Below, piece after piece: positions 50,073 through 58,254 of a stretch of DNA of 64,000 nucleotides; position 1 is the stretch's first letter, and each line of letters opens with the position of its first letter. Made by a program: the position numbers and the translations under genes. The stretch is from Candidatus Nitrosopumilus sp. Lineage in GTDB: Archaea > Thermoproteota > Nitrososphaeria > Nitrososphaerales > Nitrosopumilaceae. Below the pieces are notes generated by a model. It had not been told where the DNA came from and did no database searches. It saw only the letters and a program-made list of their open reading frames with translations. The stretch is from assembly GCF_028278985.1 (NCBI RefSeq), contig NZ_JANQTA010000002.1:100397-164396 (forward strand), written 5' to 3'.

Positions 50073-50408
50073 TTACTTTTTAGATTTAGCTTTTGTTTTA
50101 GTTTTTTTGGGTTTTGAATCAGCAATCATGGATGATTGTTCTTTTACAATTTCTTTAAGATCCTCCTGAATTTCAAATACAGAAGATAATAATTCTTCTA
50201 AAGCATGAGAATATTGTTCATAGGCTTCAAGAAGTTCAGTTTTCTTTTCATTTGATTTTGACAAATACTCGTTAGAACGAATCAAATTAGCAGAAGTAAT
50301 TAATTCAGGAATTTCTGAAGTAGAGCCTATTTCATTTAATTCATTTTGAACTTGTTGGATTCGTTTTCGAAGTTCATAGACAATTTCTCCTGCACCAATA
50401 TTTGTCAT
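50073..50408 (-). CDS. coiled-coil hypothetical protein
   Basis: The 111-residue protein is nearly all helical coiled coil (LRKRIQQVQNELNEIG; ALEELLSSVFEIQEDLKEIV) and ends in a lysine-rich tail (PKKTKTKAKSKK) that could touch nucleic acid. No family is recognised. It starts just after the birA stop in convergent direction. Confidence 0.5.
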   Translation of the reverse strand: MTNIGAGEIVYELRKRIQQVQNELNEIGSTSEIPELITSANLIRSNEYLSKSNEKKTELLEAYEQYSHALEELLSSVFEIQEDLKEIVKEQSSMIADSKPKKTKTKAKSKK

Positions 50409-50529
50409 ATAAAATCCCCCATCATGAATGAATTAAAGATTTTCTAATTGATTTAAATTGTAAACTTTGTGCGCAAGTTAGTAGAAAATAGAAACAAACT
50501 ATATCTAAAATAAATGGAGAAAATGTATC

Positions 50530-51954
50530 ATGTACGGAATTCAGATTTTACTGGTTTTTTTGTTTAGTGTTACAGTTTTGACAGGTTCTGTTTATGCACA
50601 GACAGAAAAAGAAGCTGAAGAGATGTTCAATCTTGCAAATGGGCATTTTGTTAATGGAGATTATGATGAAGCCATTAGAATTTATGATAATATTTTGGAA
50701 ATTTCGCCAAACAATATTTCAACTCTAAAAATGAAAGGAATTGCTCAAAGCAATACTGATGAACATCAGAAATCACTAAAACAGTTCTTCACAATTTTAC
50801 AACACAGGCCAAATGATGTTATTGCATTATCAGGAATGGGGTTGGGCTTTGGGAATCTTGGAGAATATCAAGAATCACTTAGATATTTTGACAGAGCCAT
50901 AGAACAGAGGCCCAACAGTGTAGTTCTTGCAAATTACAAAGAATTTGTGAACGATGTCATTTCAAAATACCCATACACGTCAACTCAAAAACCTCTAGAG
51001 CTAGACAATCCAAAAGTAAAACCAATTCCAGATTGGATACGTAATTCTGCTAATTGGTGGGCTGCATCACAAATTACAGATGATGACTTTGCAAAGGGAA
51101 TTGAATATCTCATTGCAAATGAGATAATTGAAATTCCACAGAATAGTAGTTCAGAAGAGACATCTGAATCAGAATTACCATCATGGTTAAGAAATAATGC
51201 GGGTTGGTGGGCAGAAGATCTTCTTTCTGATGAAGAATTTTTCAAAAGTATTCAATGGTTAATTGATAATGGTTTTGTCAATGTCAGTGCTCAATCAAAT
51301 GAGAAAACCCAAGAGGAATTAGACCGTGAAAGTTACTATTTTGATAGATACTTGAAAGATATTACAAAAAATATTTCCAATGAAAAAAGATACATTGAAT
51401 TTCCCAATCCAAGTCAGGATGTTATCAAAAAATTCCTTAGAGATTATGTAAAATGGAATTTTGAGGAAGAAGTAAAAAAGGCTTCAGGGAATTTCCCTGA
51501 TCCTACTTATGAAATTGTAGATAATGAGTACATTATCTATTACAAAGTATACATTAACGAACAACCATCAGGTTTGCCATTAGATCATGTAAGTACATTG
51601 CAAAATTCATTTCAATATTGGGAATCACAAGTTCTTAACACAAATAACCAAAATGCCAAAATAAAATTCGAAGTTACAAATCTAAAACATGAGGCAAATG
51701 TTTGGGTAACATGGGTTGTTAGAAACTTAGGAGAGGGAGTTTTAGGTCATGCTCATTTAGGAAAAGGAGTTGTTGAAGTTGCTTTAGGAGATTACAGTTG
51801 TGATGGAAGTTTTCAATTGTATGATGTAAACAGTGTTGAAACAATCATGACACATGAGTTAGGGCATTCAATTGGATTACAACATACAGATGACAAAACT
51901 AGCATTATGTATCCATCATACACTCCATCATACGCATATTGTCTACTAAGCTAA
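50530..51954 (+). CDS. secreted TPR/WW-repeat zinc metalloprotease
   Basis: The 474-residue protein has a signal peptide (to about residue 24, VYAQ). About three TPR motifs follow (residues 28-140; EEMFNLANGHFVNGDYDEAI), then two WW-type repeats (IPDWIRNSANWWAASQITDD; LPSWLRNNAGWWAEDLLSDE) and a C-terminal matrixin-like domain. The zinc site is HELGHSIGLQH, followed by a Met-turn-like SIMYPSY. It probably works on cell-surface or extracellular proteins. The repeat unit links it to the secreted proteins at 38244 and 58255. Confidence 0.75.
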   Translation: MYGIQILLVFLFSVTVLTGSVYAQTEKEAEEMFNLANGHFVNGDYDEAIRIYDNILEISPNNISTLKMKGIAQSNTDEHQKSLKQFFTILQHRPNDVIALSGMGLGFGNLGEYQESLRYFDRAIEQRPNSVVLANYKEFVNDVISKYPYTSTQKPLELDNPKVKPIPDWIRNSANWWAASQITDDDFAKGIEYLIANEIIEIPQNSSSEETSESELPSWLRNNAGWWAEDLLSDEEFFKSIQWLIDNGFVNVSAQSNEKTQEELDRESYYFDRYLKDITKNISNEKRYIEFPNPSQDVIKKFLRDYVKWNFEEEVKKASGNFPDPTYEIVDNEYIIYYKVYINEQPSGLPLDHVSTLQNSFQYWESQVLNTNNQNAKIKFEVTNLKHEANVWVTWVVRNLGEGVLGHAHLGKGVVEVALGDYSCDGSFQLYDVNSVETIMTHELGHSIGLQHTDDKTSIMYPSYTPSYAYCLLS

Positions 51955-52031
51955 AATCAAAACAAATTCTAAGAACTTAGAATAAGACTTAGCTTAACCT
52001 ACACACAATTAACCTTCAGAAATTTGGTAAA

Positions 52032-52979
52032 ATGGATAATAAGGCAAATAAGAAAATTCTCTTAGTTATGCTCAAAAATTCAATGATGTCAGGTCCAAAG
52101 TGTCCATCCTGTGGTGACAAAAAAATGGTCACAGATGAAAATACAGGAGAGTTATTTTGTGGAAAATGTGGTTTTGTAGTTACTGATAAAATTGCAGACA
52201 CTGGTGCTGAATGGAGATCATTTTCAAATGATGAAACAAATCGAACCAGAGTTGGTGCCGGTACATCTCTAACAATGCATGATATGGGATTATCAACAGT
52301 GATTGGTGCAGTAAACAAGGATTCTACTGGAAAACCACTTTCAGCAAGTGTAAAAAGTTCCATTGAAAGATTAAGAACATGGGATAGTAGAACACAAGCT
52401 CATTCATCAGCTGATAGAAATCTAAGACAAGCACTAAATGAAATGGACAAATTAAAAGACAAACTTGCACTAACTGACGCAGTTATTGAAAAAGCAGCAT
52501 ACATTTACAGAAAAGCTATGGAGAAAAAACTCGTAAGAGGCCGCTCCATTCAAGGCTTAGTAGCAGCATGTCTTTATGCTTCATGTAGAAATACAGAAAC
52601 GCCTAGAACATTAGATGATATTGCAAAAGGCATCAATATTAGAAGAAAAGATGTAGCAAGATGCTATAGATTAATTTTCAGAGAATTAGAGTTAAAGATG
52701 CCAGTAGTTGATCCCGTCAAAGGAGTTTCTAGAATTGCAAGTATTGCAGAGTTGAGTGAAAAAAGCAAAAGAAAGGCAATTCAAATTTTGGATAAAGCTA
52801 AAAAATTAGGAATGGTTGCAGGAAAAGACCCAATGGGAATTGCAGCTGCTGCACTTTATCTTGCATGTATAAGCACAGGAGAAGTAAAATCTCAAAAAGA
52901 CATCTCTATTGCATCAGGAGTAACAGAGGTTACAATTAGAAATAGATGTGCAGGATTAAGAAAAATCTTAACTGATTAA
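52032..52979 (+). CDS. tfb: transcription factor B, canonical
   Basis: The 315-residue TFB has a proper zinc ribbon (CPSCG...CGKCG), the B-reader/linker segment (EWRSFSNDETNRTRVGAG, GLSTVIGAVNKDSTGKPL) and two cyclin repeats (KKLVRGRSIQGLVAACLYAS; KDPMGIAAAALYLACI). It bridges TBP and RNA polymerase. The start may be ATG 52032, 52068 or 52083; the ribbon begins just after the last. It is the standard partner to the variant TFB at 45557. Confidence 0.93.
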   Translation: MDNKANKKILLVMLKNSMMSGPKCPSCGDKKMVTDENTGELFCGKCGFVVTDKIADTGAEWRSFSNDETNRTRVGAGTSLTMHDMGLSTVIGAVNKDSTGKPLSASVKSSIERLRTWDSRTQAHSSADRNLRQALNEMDKLKDKLALTDAVIEKAAYIYRKAMEKKLVRGRSIQGLVAACLYASCRNTETPRTLDDIAKGINIRRKDVARCYRLIFRELELKMPVVDPVKGVSRIASIAELSEKSKRKAIQILDKAKKLGMVAGKDPMGIAAAALYLACISTGEVKSQKDISIASGVTEVTIRNRCAGLRKILTD

Positions 52980-53380
52980 TTATTTTTTAAAAATTCTATT
53001 TTATCCCAAGGAAAAACAACATAGGTTTGATTTAGAGTTTTTTTGGCATAAACTAATTGTAAAGGATACTTTTTTCCTCGTCGTGCAAATAAAGTAGCAA
53101 ATACAAAATTAGAAGGATTATCCACAGAAGAAATTATTTTCTCAAATGTTTTTCCCGAATCAAAAATATCATCTACAAACAAGGAATCTGAAGAGATTTT
53201 TCTTTTATCAACATAGATTTTTTTAATATCTAATTGATCTGCAATTAATCTAGCAGGAATTAATCCGCCCCTACTAATTGTCGTAATACTAGAAAATGTT
53301 CTAGGTAATTTTTTTAGTTTTTTAGATAATATAAAAACTAGAGATTCAATTTCGTTCCAATCTATTTCTTGAGAATTCAT
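52976..53380 (-). CDS. phosphoribosyltransferase-family protein
   Basis: The 134-residue protein is a short type I PRTase: ITTISRGGLIPARLIADQL and the PRPP motif LFVDDIFDSGKTFEKI. It resembles xanthine/guanine-type or purine PRTases of archaea that lack the hood domain. It may act in purine salvage. Its stop overlaps that of the canonical TFB gene by 4 bp. Confidence 0.82.
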   Translation of the reverse strand: MNSQEIDWNEIESLVFILSKKLKKLPRTFSSITTISRGGLIPARLIADQLDIKKIYVDKRKISSDSLFVDDIFDSGKTFEKIISSVDNPSNFVFATLFARRGKKYPLQLVYAKKTLNQTYVVFPWDKIEFLKNN

Positions 53381-53404
53381 GGTTCTAGTTTTTAGAAATT
53401 TTAA

Positions 53405-53797
53405 TTAGAAGGTTTTCATTGGAGACGATTTCAAAGGGGCAATAATTTTTAGAATATCAAATGGGATTTTTCCAAAATCAGCATCTTTTTCACATGAAAT
53501 TAAAATAACATCATCATTGTTTAGTGGAAAACTCATCACAATCACTTTTTCTCTATAAGACATTGAAAAATGAACTTCACCAAATTCCTTATCAAATTCA
53601 TGACGCATTCTAACACGTAAAGCAAGTTCCATGAACATCATTTCATCTTGTTTTTGTGCCTCTAATGACAACAATCCTTCCTTCATCCCTCCTGCAATAA
53701 GATGTCCTCTACTATTGATCAATCTAGCAGAGCGCATCTTAGAATCAAGGGCTATAATGTCCTGACACATTTTTTCAAGCTCTTCAACATTGTCCAT
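53405..53797 (-). CDS. DUF6659-like, roadblock-type small protein
   Basis: The 130-residue protein has the pattern RLINSRGHLIAGGMKEGLL, then a long helix, then VIVMSFPLNNDDVILISCE. The fold looks like roadblock/PAS-type. The same pattern (VDKEGQLIAGGFKEGLTP; AVLVSFPFPITKILLLIS) occurs in the protein at 59339, so they are paralogs of a thaumarchaeal family that I place, with some doubt, in DUF6659. A sensory or regulatory role is guessed. It is divergent from phaE. Confidence 0.6.
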   Translation of the reverse strand: MDNVEELEKMCQDIIALDSKMRSARLINSRGHLIAGGMKEGLLSLEAQKQDEMMFMELALRVRMRHEFDKEFGEVHFSMSYREKVIVMSFPLNNDDVILISCEKDADFGKIPFDILKIIAPLKSSPMKTF

Positions 53798-53850
53798 TGG
53801 TCTAATTTAACAAGCGATCTATTTATTGCGATCTGTGTGAATAGGTATCT

Positions 53851-54429
53851 GTGCAATCAGAATCACCTAAAGAAATTTCCGATTATTACAAACATTTGTC
53901 CCTATTTTGGACAGATATTATTCATTTAATGTCAAGTAAGCCTCAGGCACTTGCATCAATTGGTCCTATGAGAGCATTTGCTGCAAATTCAAAGAAAATC
54001 TCAACTGAAATGATTGAAATTAATGAAATCATGATGGAGTTCAACCAACATCTTGGTGAATATTACAAACAATTAACAGAAACATGGACAACAGCACAAA
54101 AGAAAGTTAATCTTAAAGCTCCAGAAGTTCCTCAAGATATTGAACAAATTGAGGCATTCAAGAGAATTTGGATTGATATTTTTGATAATGACTTTACAGA
54201 ATTATTTGATTCAGAAAAATTTGGAGAAAATTATGGAAAATTAGTTTCTAAAGAATTAGAATTAACAAAACACTGGAACAATATTACAAACGTAATTTTA
54301 CAATCAGTTAATCTCCCTAGCAAGGAAGAGATTGATGAAGTTTACAAAGAAATTCATTCTTTGAAAAAACGAGTTGGAAAGCTAGAGCTGCAATTAAAGA
54401 AAAAGGAGTTGAAAAAAAATACAAAGTGA
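53851..54429 (+). CDS. phaE: PHA synthase subunit PhaE
   Basis: The 192-residue helical protein resembles the class III PhaE subunit: ISDYYKHLSLFWTDIIHL at the start, EIMMEFNQHLGEYYKQLTETW in the middle, and a C-terminal coiled coil (EIHSLKKRVGKLELQLK) as used to bind PhaC. Start is GTG 53851. Near the end an A8 run (54412-54419) precedes the stop at 54427-54429. PhaC lies in the +1 frame from this run. Confidence 0.8.
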   Translation: MQSESPKEISDYYKHLSLFWTDIIHLMSSKPQALASIGPMRAFAANSKKISTEMIEINEIMMEFNQHLGEYYKQLTETWTTAQKKVNLKAPEVPQDIEQIEAFKRIWIDIFDNDFTELFDSEKFGENYGKLVSKELELTKHWNNITNVILQSVNLPSKEEIDEVYKEIHSLKKRVGKLELQLKKKELKKNTK

Positions 54430-55483
54430 ATCAAGAGTAGATCCAAAAATTATTGAAGAAGTTTTAAAATTTAGTAAAAACGTAATTGATGCACCAAAAC
54501 TTGTTTCAGCCCCAGATGAAATTAGTTTAGAAGTTACACCTCATGACGTTGTTCAAGAAATTGATAAAACCAGATTACTGCATTATCGTCCATTAACTGA
54601 CAAACAGAAAAAAACACCATTGTTAATTTCATATGCATTAATTAACAGATTTCATATTTTAGATATTCATCCAGAAAAAAGCTGGGTTCGTAATTTACTT
54701 GAACAGGGATTTGATGTCTACATGTTAGATTGGGGAACTCCAACTAGCATGGACAAGTATTTGGATTTTGACGATTATGTTAATGGGTATCTTGACACAT
54801 ATGTAGAGTATGTAAAAAATGAATCATCCAATGATAAAATTACATTGCAAGGATATTGTACAGGTGCAACAATTGCAACAGCATACACTTCATTGCATCC
54901 AGAAAGTGTGAAAAACTACATTGCAACTGCACCAGTAATTGACGGATGGAGAGATACAACAGTGATTAGCAATCTCGCTAAACACATGGATGTAGACAAG
55001 ATGGTCCAAATAATTGGAAATATGCCTCCAGAGTTCATGTATTATTGTTTTTCAGTTCTAAAGCCATTTGAGCAGGGAATTGAAAAGTACGTGAATTTTT
55101 TCAAAAATATAGACAATAAGAGATTTGTAGATAATTTCCTCCGAGTTGAAAAATGGCTAGGAGACACTCCACCTATTCCTGGAGAATTATTCAGACAGTG
55201 GATTAAGGACATCTATCAAGATAATTTACTAATTCAAAACAAAATGTACATTGAAGGAGAACATGTAGATTTGAAAAAAATAGACATGCCAATTTTCACA
55301 CAGGTCGCAGTAGGAGATCATCTCGTATCTCCAGAGTGCAGTATGCCATTACACTATGCCATTGGGAGTGAAGACAAGACCTTACGTATGTATCCAACAG
55401 GACATGTAGGCATGATTGCTAGTGGATTATCACAAAAGAAAGTATTACCAGAATTAGGCGAATGGTTAGCCGAAAGATCATAA
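54419..55483 (+). CDS. phaC: PHA synthase PhaC, class III; start codon not canonical
   Basis: The frame is open from 54413 and gives about 354 residues, the usual class III length. It has HYRPLTDKQKKTPLLISYAL, INRFHILDIHPEKSWVRNLL, DVYMLDWGTP and the nucleophile Cys in GYCTGATIA, with Asp in AVGDHLVSP and His in TGHVGMIAS. It polymerises hydroxyacyl-CoA to polyhydroxyalkanoate with PhaE. No in-frame ATG or GTG occurs before residue 80, and the first TTG (54620) would remove conserved sequence. The start may be ATA 54419 or an ATT, or the two genes may be joined by a +1 shift at the A8 run. A sequencing indel is also possible. Confidence 0.85.
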   Translation: MQSESRVDPKIIEEVLKFSKNVIDAPKLVSAPDEISLEVTPHDVVQEIDKTRLLHYRPLTDKQKKTPLLISYALINRFHILDIHPEKSWVRNLLEQGFDVYMLDWGTPTSMDKYLDFDDYVNGYLDTYVEYVKNESSNDKITLQGYCTGATIATAYTSLHPESVKNYIATAPVIDGWRDTTVISNLAKHMDVDKMVQIIGNMPPEFMYYCFSVLKPFEQGIEKYVNFFKNIDNKRFVDNFLRVEKWLGDTPPIPGELFRQWIKDIYQDNLLIQNKMYIEGEHVDLKKIDMPIFTQVAVGDHLVSPECSMPLHYAIGSEDKTLRMYPTGHVGMIASGLSQKKVLPELGEWLAERS

Positions 55484-55510
55484 AAAAGAAAAATAAAGTA
55501 AAAAAATTAC

Positions 55511-55939
55511 TTAGTTGTTTTTGTTTGTGAATGCAGAAATCCAGGATTGTAGGATGTTTTTGTTTAAATCAGCAAAAGATTTTGCATTATCGTTGAATGT
55601 TTTGATATTTTGTTGTGTTGCATCAATAGTTGCTAGTGCAATTTGATTTTGTAGTGATGCTGCTTTTACACATTCTTCGGTTGTATCACGTACTACTTTT
55701 AATGTTGCTTCAGGAATGTTTGTTGCAATACCTGCTTTCTTTGCAAATTCTTTTTGTAATGTGATAGATGAATCTACGACATTTTCATATGCTTGCAAGT
55801 ATTCCTGTTGTACATTAGTAATTGATTGATGATACTGTGGTACTGATTGTTTAATACCATCGAAGAGTTTGTCTACATTCTCTTGATATACAGAAAATAC
55901 ATCTTTAGAATTTCCTTGTGTTGTTTCGTTCTTACTCAA
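55511..55939 (-). CDS. phasin-like PHA granule protein
   Basis: The 142-residue protein is helical and amphipathic with a phasin pattern: YQENVDKLFDGIKQSVPQYH, then KEFAKKAG and ALATIDATQQNIKTFNDNAK, ending in a hydrophobic WISAF. Phasins coat PHA granules and control their number and size. It overlaps the AbrB-domain gene by 4 bp (ATGA). This operon is convergent with phaEC. Confidence 0.72.
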   Translation of the reverse strand: MSKNETTQGNSKDVFSVYQENVDKLFDGIKQSVPQYHQSITNVQQEYLQAYENVVDSSITLQKEFAKKAGIATNIPEATLKVVRDTTEECVKAASLQNQIALATIDATQQNIKTFNDNAKSFADLNKNILQSWISAFTNKNN

Positions 55940-56361
55940 TTTTTCACCTCCTTATTTTTTGATTTTTTTGCAATTGGTAGGATAATGACTTGAACCAAGT
56001 CACCTTCACCCAAACCAAGGGCATTACGTTCAGCTTCAGGAATTGAAATTCGTCCATTGCTACTAATGGTAGTTTTGTATGCACCCCAATTCATGAAAGA
56101 TGGAAGCATTTGACCGATATTGAACATTGTATCCATGCTTTTGTTTTGCATCGAAGAAATGTTTTGCATCATGTTTGATTGAGTTTGTCTGGTACTATCA
56201 GAAACTTCTCTAAGAGTCTCTAAAGGATTGAAAGTCTGGTTTGATTGGTTGCCCATCAATGCGCCAAAATTTTTCATAAATTCAGCTTGAGCTCGACCAC
56301 TTTTTTGAATCCAATCTTTGAACATTACAGAAGGATCATATTGGTTGCTATTACCACTCAT
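55936..56361 (-). CDS. AbrB-domain protein with phasin-like N-terminus
   Basis: The 141-residue protein ends with a SpoVT/AbrB domain (about residues 95-132; KTTISSNGRISIPEAERNAL, LGEGDLVQV). The N-terminal 90 residues are amphipathic helices with many Gln and Met (NMMQNISSMQNKSMDTMF). In haloarchaea an AbrB-type regulator (PhaR) sits beside phaP. Here the helical part may bind granules while the AbrB part binds DNA, so the regulator could sense granule surface; that is inference. Confidence 0.68.
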   Translation of the reverse strand: MSGNSNQYDPSVMFKDWIQKSGRAQAEFMKNFGALMGNQSNQTFNPLETLREVSDSTRQTQSNMMQNISSMQNKSMDTMFNIGQMLPSFMNWGAYKTTISSNGRISIPEAERNALGLGEGDLVQVIILPIAKKSKNKEVKN

Positions 56362-56397
56362 TGGTAATTGATGTCATATAGAGGTATTTAAGTGCAC

Positions 56398-57192
56398 CTA
56401 AGTACCATTTAGAAATTCAAGTACTTTGCCTGCAAAAGTATGAGGGTCTTGAACATATGGAGTATGTCCACAACCATCCATACGATAAAATCTGCAATCT
56501 TGGATTGATGAAACAAAGCTATCTGCATGAGTAATTGGAATTACAGGATCATTGGAACCCCACACTATCAAAGTAGGTGCAGAAATTGTTTGCAATTTTG
56601 AAGTGATTATTTCAGAATTTTTTAATCCAAGAAGAGTTGACATGAATGCTAATTTTGCATTTGGCAAACGCATTCTTTCAATAAAACCATTAACGATATT
56701 TTCATTTACACTTCTGCCAGAGCCCTCCATCATTTCAAATGCATTTTTTGCGCTTTCCTCGTTAGGATACATTGCAGCCATAATGTATGCATCAAGAGCA
56801 GGGGTAGATTGCTTCATAATTCCTGCAGGAGAAACAAGGATTAATTTTTCAAAATGTTGAGAATGAGATGCTGCAAATTCTGCCGCAATTTGACCTCCTA
56901 AAGAAGAGCCAATAATGTTAGGTCTTTTAAGATTTGCAGCTAGAAAAAATTTTTCTAAAAAATCAGAGAAAAATTCCGGAGTATAATCAACTAGAGGTTT
57001 ATCACTATATCCAAATCCAACAAGGTCAGGGACAACTACTTTGAAATCTTCTTCAAACAGCGGAATCACTTGATTCCATCTTTCAGCTGATGCACCCAAT
57101 CCATGAATTAGAACAAGAGAGTTTTTTGAACTACCAGACTCTAGATAACGAATCTTGTTACCATCAATTTGAAGGAATTTTTCTTCCACCAT
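56398..57192 (-). CDS. alpha/beta hydrolase
   Basis: The 264-residue protein has LVLIHGLGASAERWNQVIPL (oxyanion HG), the nucleophile elbow IGSSLGGQIA, an Asp in LIVWGSNDPVIP and His in DGCGHTPYVQDP, making a full Ser-Asp-His triad. It has no signal peptide. It follows the PHA cluster on the same strand as the phasin operon and could be an intracellular PHA or hydroxyacyl ester hydrolase, which is inference from context. Confidence 0.82.
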   Translation of the reverse strand: MVEEKFLQIDGNKIRYLESGSSKNSLVLIHGLGASAERWNQVIPLFEEDFKVVVPDLVGFGYSDKPLVDYTPEFFSDFLEKFFLAANLKRPNIIGSSLGGQIAAEFAASHSQHFEKLILVSPAGIMKQSTPALDAYIMAAMYPNEESAKNAFEMMEGSGRSVNENIVNGFIERMRLPNAKLAFMSTLLGLKNSEIITSKLQTISAPTLIVWGSNDPVIPITHADSFVSSIQDCRFYRMDGCGHTPYVQDPHTFAGKVLEFLNGT

Positions 57193-57324
57193 TTTGCGTC
57201 AATTCTCCTCACTAGATAAGTTTTAGTTAATTTAGCGATCAAATGCATTTATGGTTTTTGATGATTTTCAAACGATCAAATCAAGTAACTACATTTTTTA
57301 ATCTCAAAACGTTTGCTCTAGTAT

Positions 57325-57756
57325 ATGATTAAGAAGAAGATATCAAAGATTCTAGTTCCTCTAGATGGCTCAAAAAATTCTCAGAGAGGATTAGAAATGG
57401 CAATCACTCTCGCAAGACAATGCGGAGCAACAATCACAGGAGTTTACTCAATAAATGTACAACCACGCTCAGAATTTAGGAGCGTAGCAGCAGTTACGGA
57501 CAAGATGAATAAAGAAATTGAAAAAATGTTAAGTGCAGCTAAAGTATTGGCAGCCCAAAATGGGATTGTTTTCAAAGAAAAGAAAATGAGAGGAGATGTT
57601 GGATATAACATTGTAAAAGTAGCCCAAGGTAAAGACAAATTCGATATGATTGTCATGGGATCAAGAGGAAGAAGTGCAGCAAAAGAGATGTTCTTTGGCA
57701 GTGTATCAAATTATGTTATTCATGCTGCAAAGATTCCAGTAGTTATTGTAAAATAA
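57325..57756 (+). CDS. universal stress protein (UspA family)
   Basis: The 143-residue protein is a single Usp domain: SKILVPLDGSKNSQRGLEMA at the start and IVMGSRGRSAAKEMFFGSVSNYVIH at the end, the ATP-binding G-x2-G-x9-GS pattern. It probably binds ATP and acts under stress. It is monocistronic and converges with msrA (0-bp gap). Confidence 0.92.
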   Translation: MIKKKISKILVPLDGSKNSQRGLEMAITLARQCGATITGVYSINVQPRSEFRSVAAVTDKMNKEIEKMLSAAKVLAAQNGIVFKEKKMRGDVGYNIVKVAQGKDKFDMIVMGSRGRSAAKEMFFGSVSNYVIHAAKIPVVIVK

Positions 57757-58212
57757 CTAGGACAATCCGTGTTTTTTGAAATATTTTTGATGATATTCTT
57801 CAGCATCATAAAATGTAGGTGCTGGAACAATTTCTGTTACCACAGGAATATCAAATCTTCCTGATTCAGATAGGGATTGTTTTGATTTTTCTGCAATTTC
57901 TTTTTGTTTTTCGTCATGGTAAAAAATTGCCGAACGATATTGAATTCCCACATCAGGTCCTTGGCGGTTTAATGTTGTTGGATTATGATTATTCCAAAAA
58001 ACATCCAGTAATTCTTCAAATGAAATTTCTTCAGGATCAAACTCTACTTCTACTGCTTCAGCATGACCAGTTCTGTCAGTACAAACTTCCTCATATGTAG
58101 GATTTGGTAATTGACCTCCAGTGTATCCTACTTTGGTAGATTTCACACCTTTTGTTTTAGCAAGTAAATCTTCAACATGCCAAAAGCATCCTGCGCCAAA
58201 TGTTGCTTTCAA
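57757..58212 (-). CDS. msrA: peptide methionine sulfoxide reductase MsrA
   Basis: The 151-residue protein has the catalytic GAGCFW (C9), YTGG, HAEAVEVEFDP, NPTTLNRQGPDVGIQYRSAI and the end AEEYHQKYF. A C-terminal recycling cysteine is absent, so it may depend on thioredoxin directly or on another thiol. It reduces methionine-S-sulfoxide. It lies beside the stress protein gene. Confidence 0.94.
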   Translation of the reverse strand: MKATFGAGCFWHVEDLLAKTKGVKSTKVGYTGGQLPNPTYEEVCTDRTGHAEAVEVEFDPEEISFEELLDVFWNNHNPTTLNRQGPDVGIQYRSAIFYHDEKQKEIAEKSKQSLSESGRFDIPVVTEIVPAPTFYDAEEYHQKYFKKHGLS

Positions 58213-58254
58213 ATCAATTATACTTTGAACAAACCAAATTAAAAACTATTCTCA

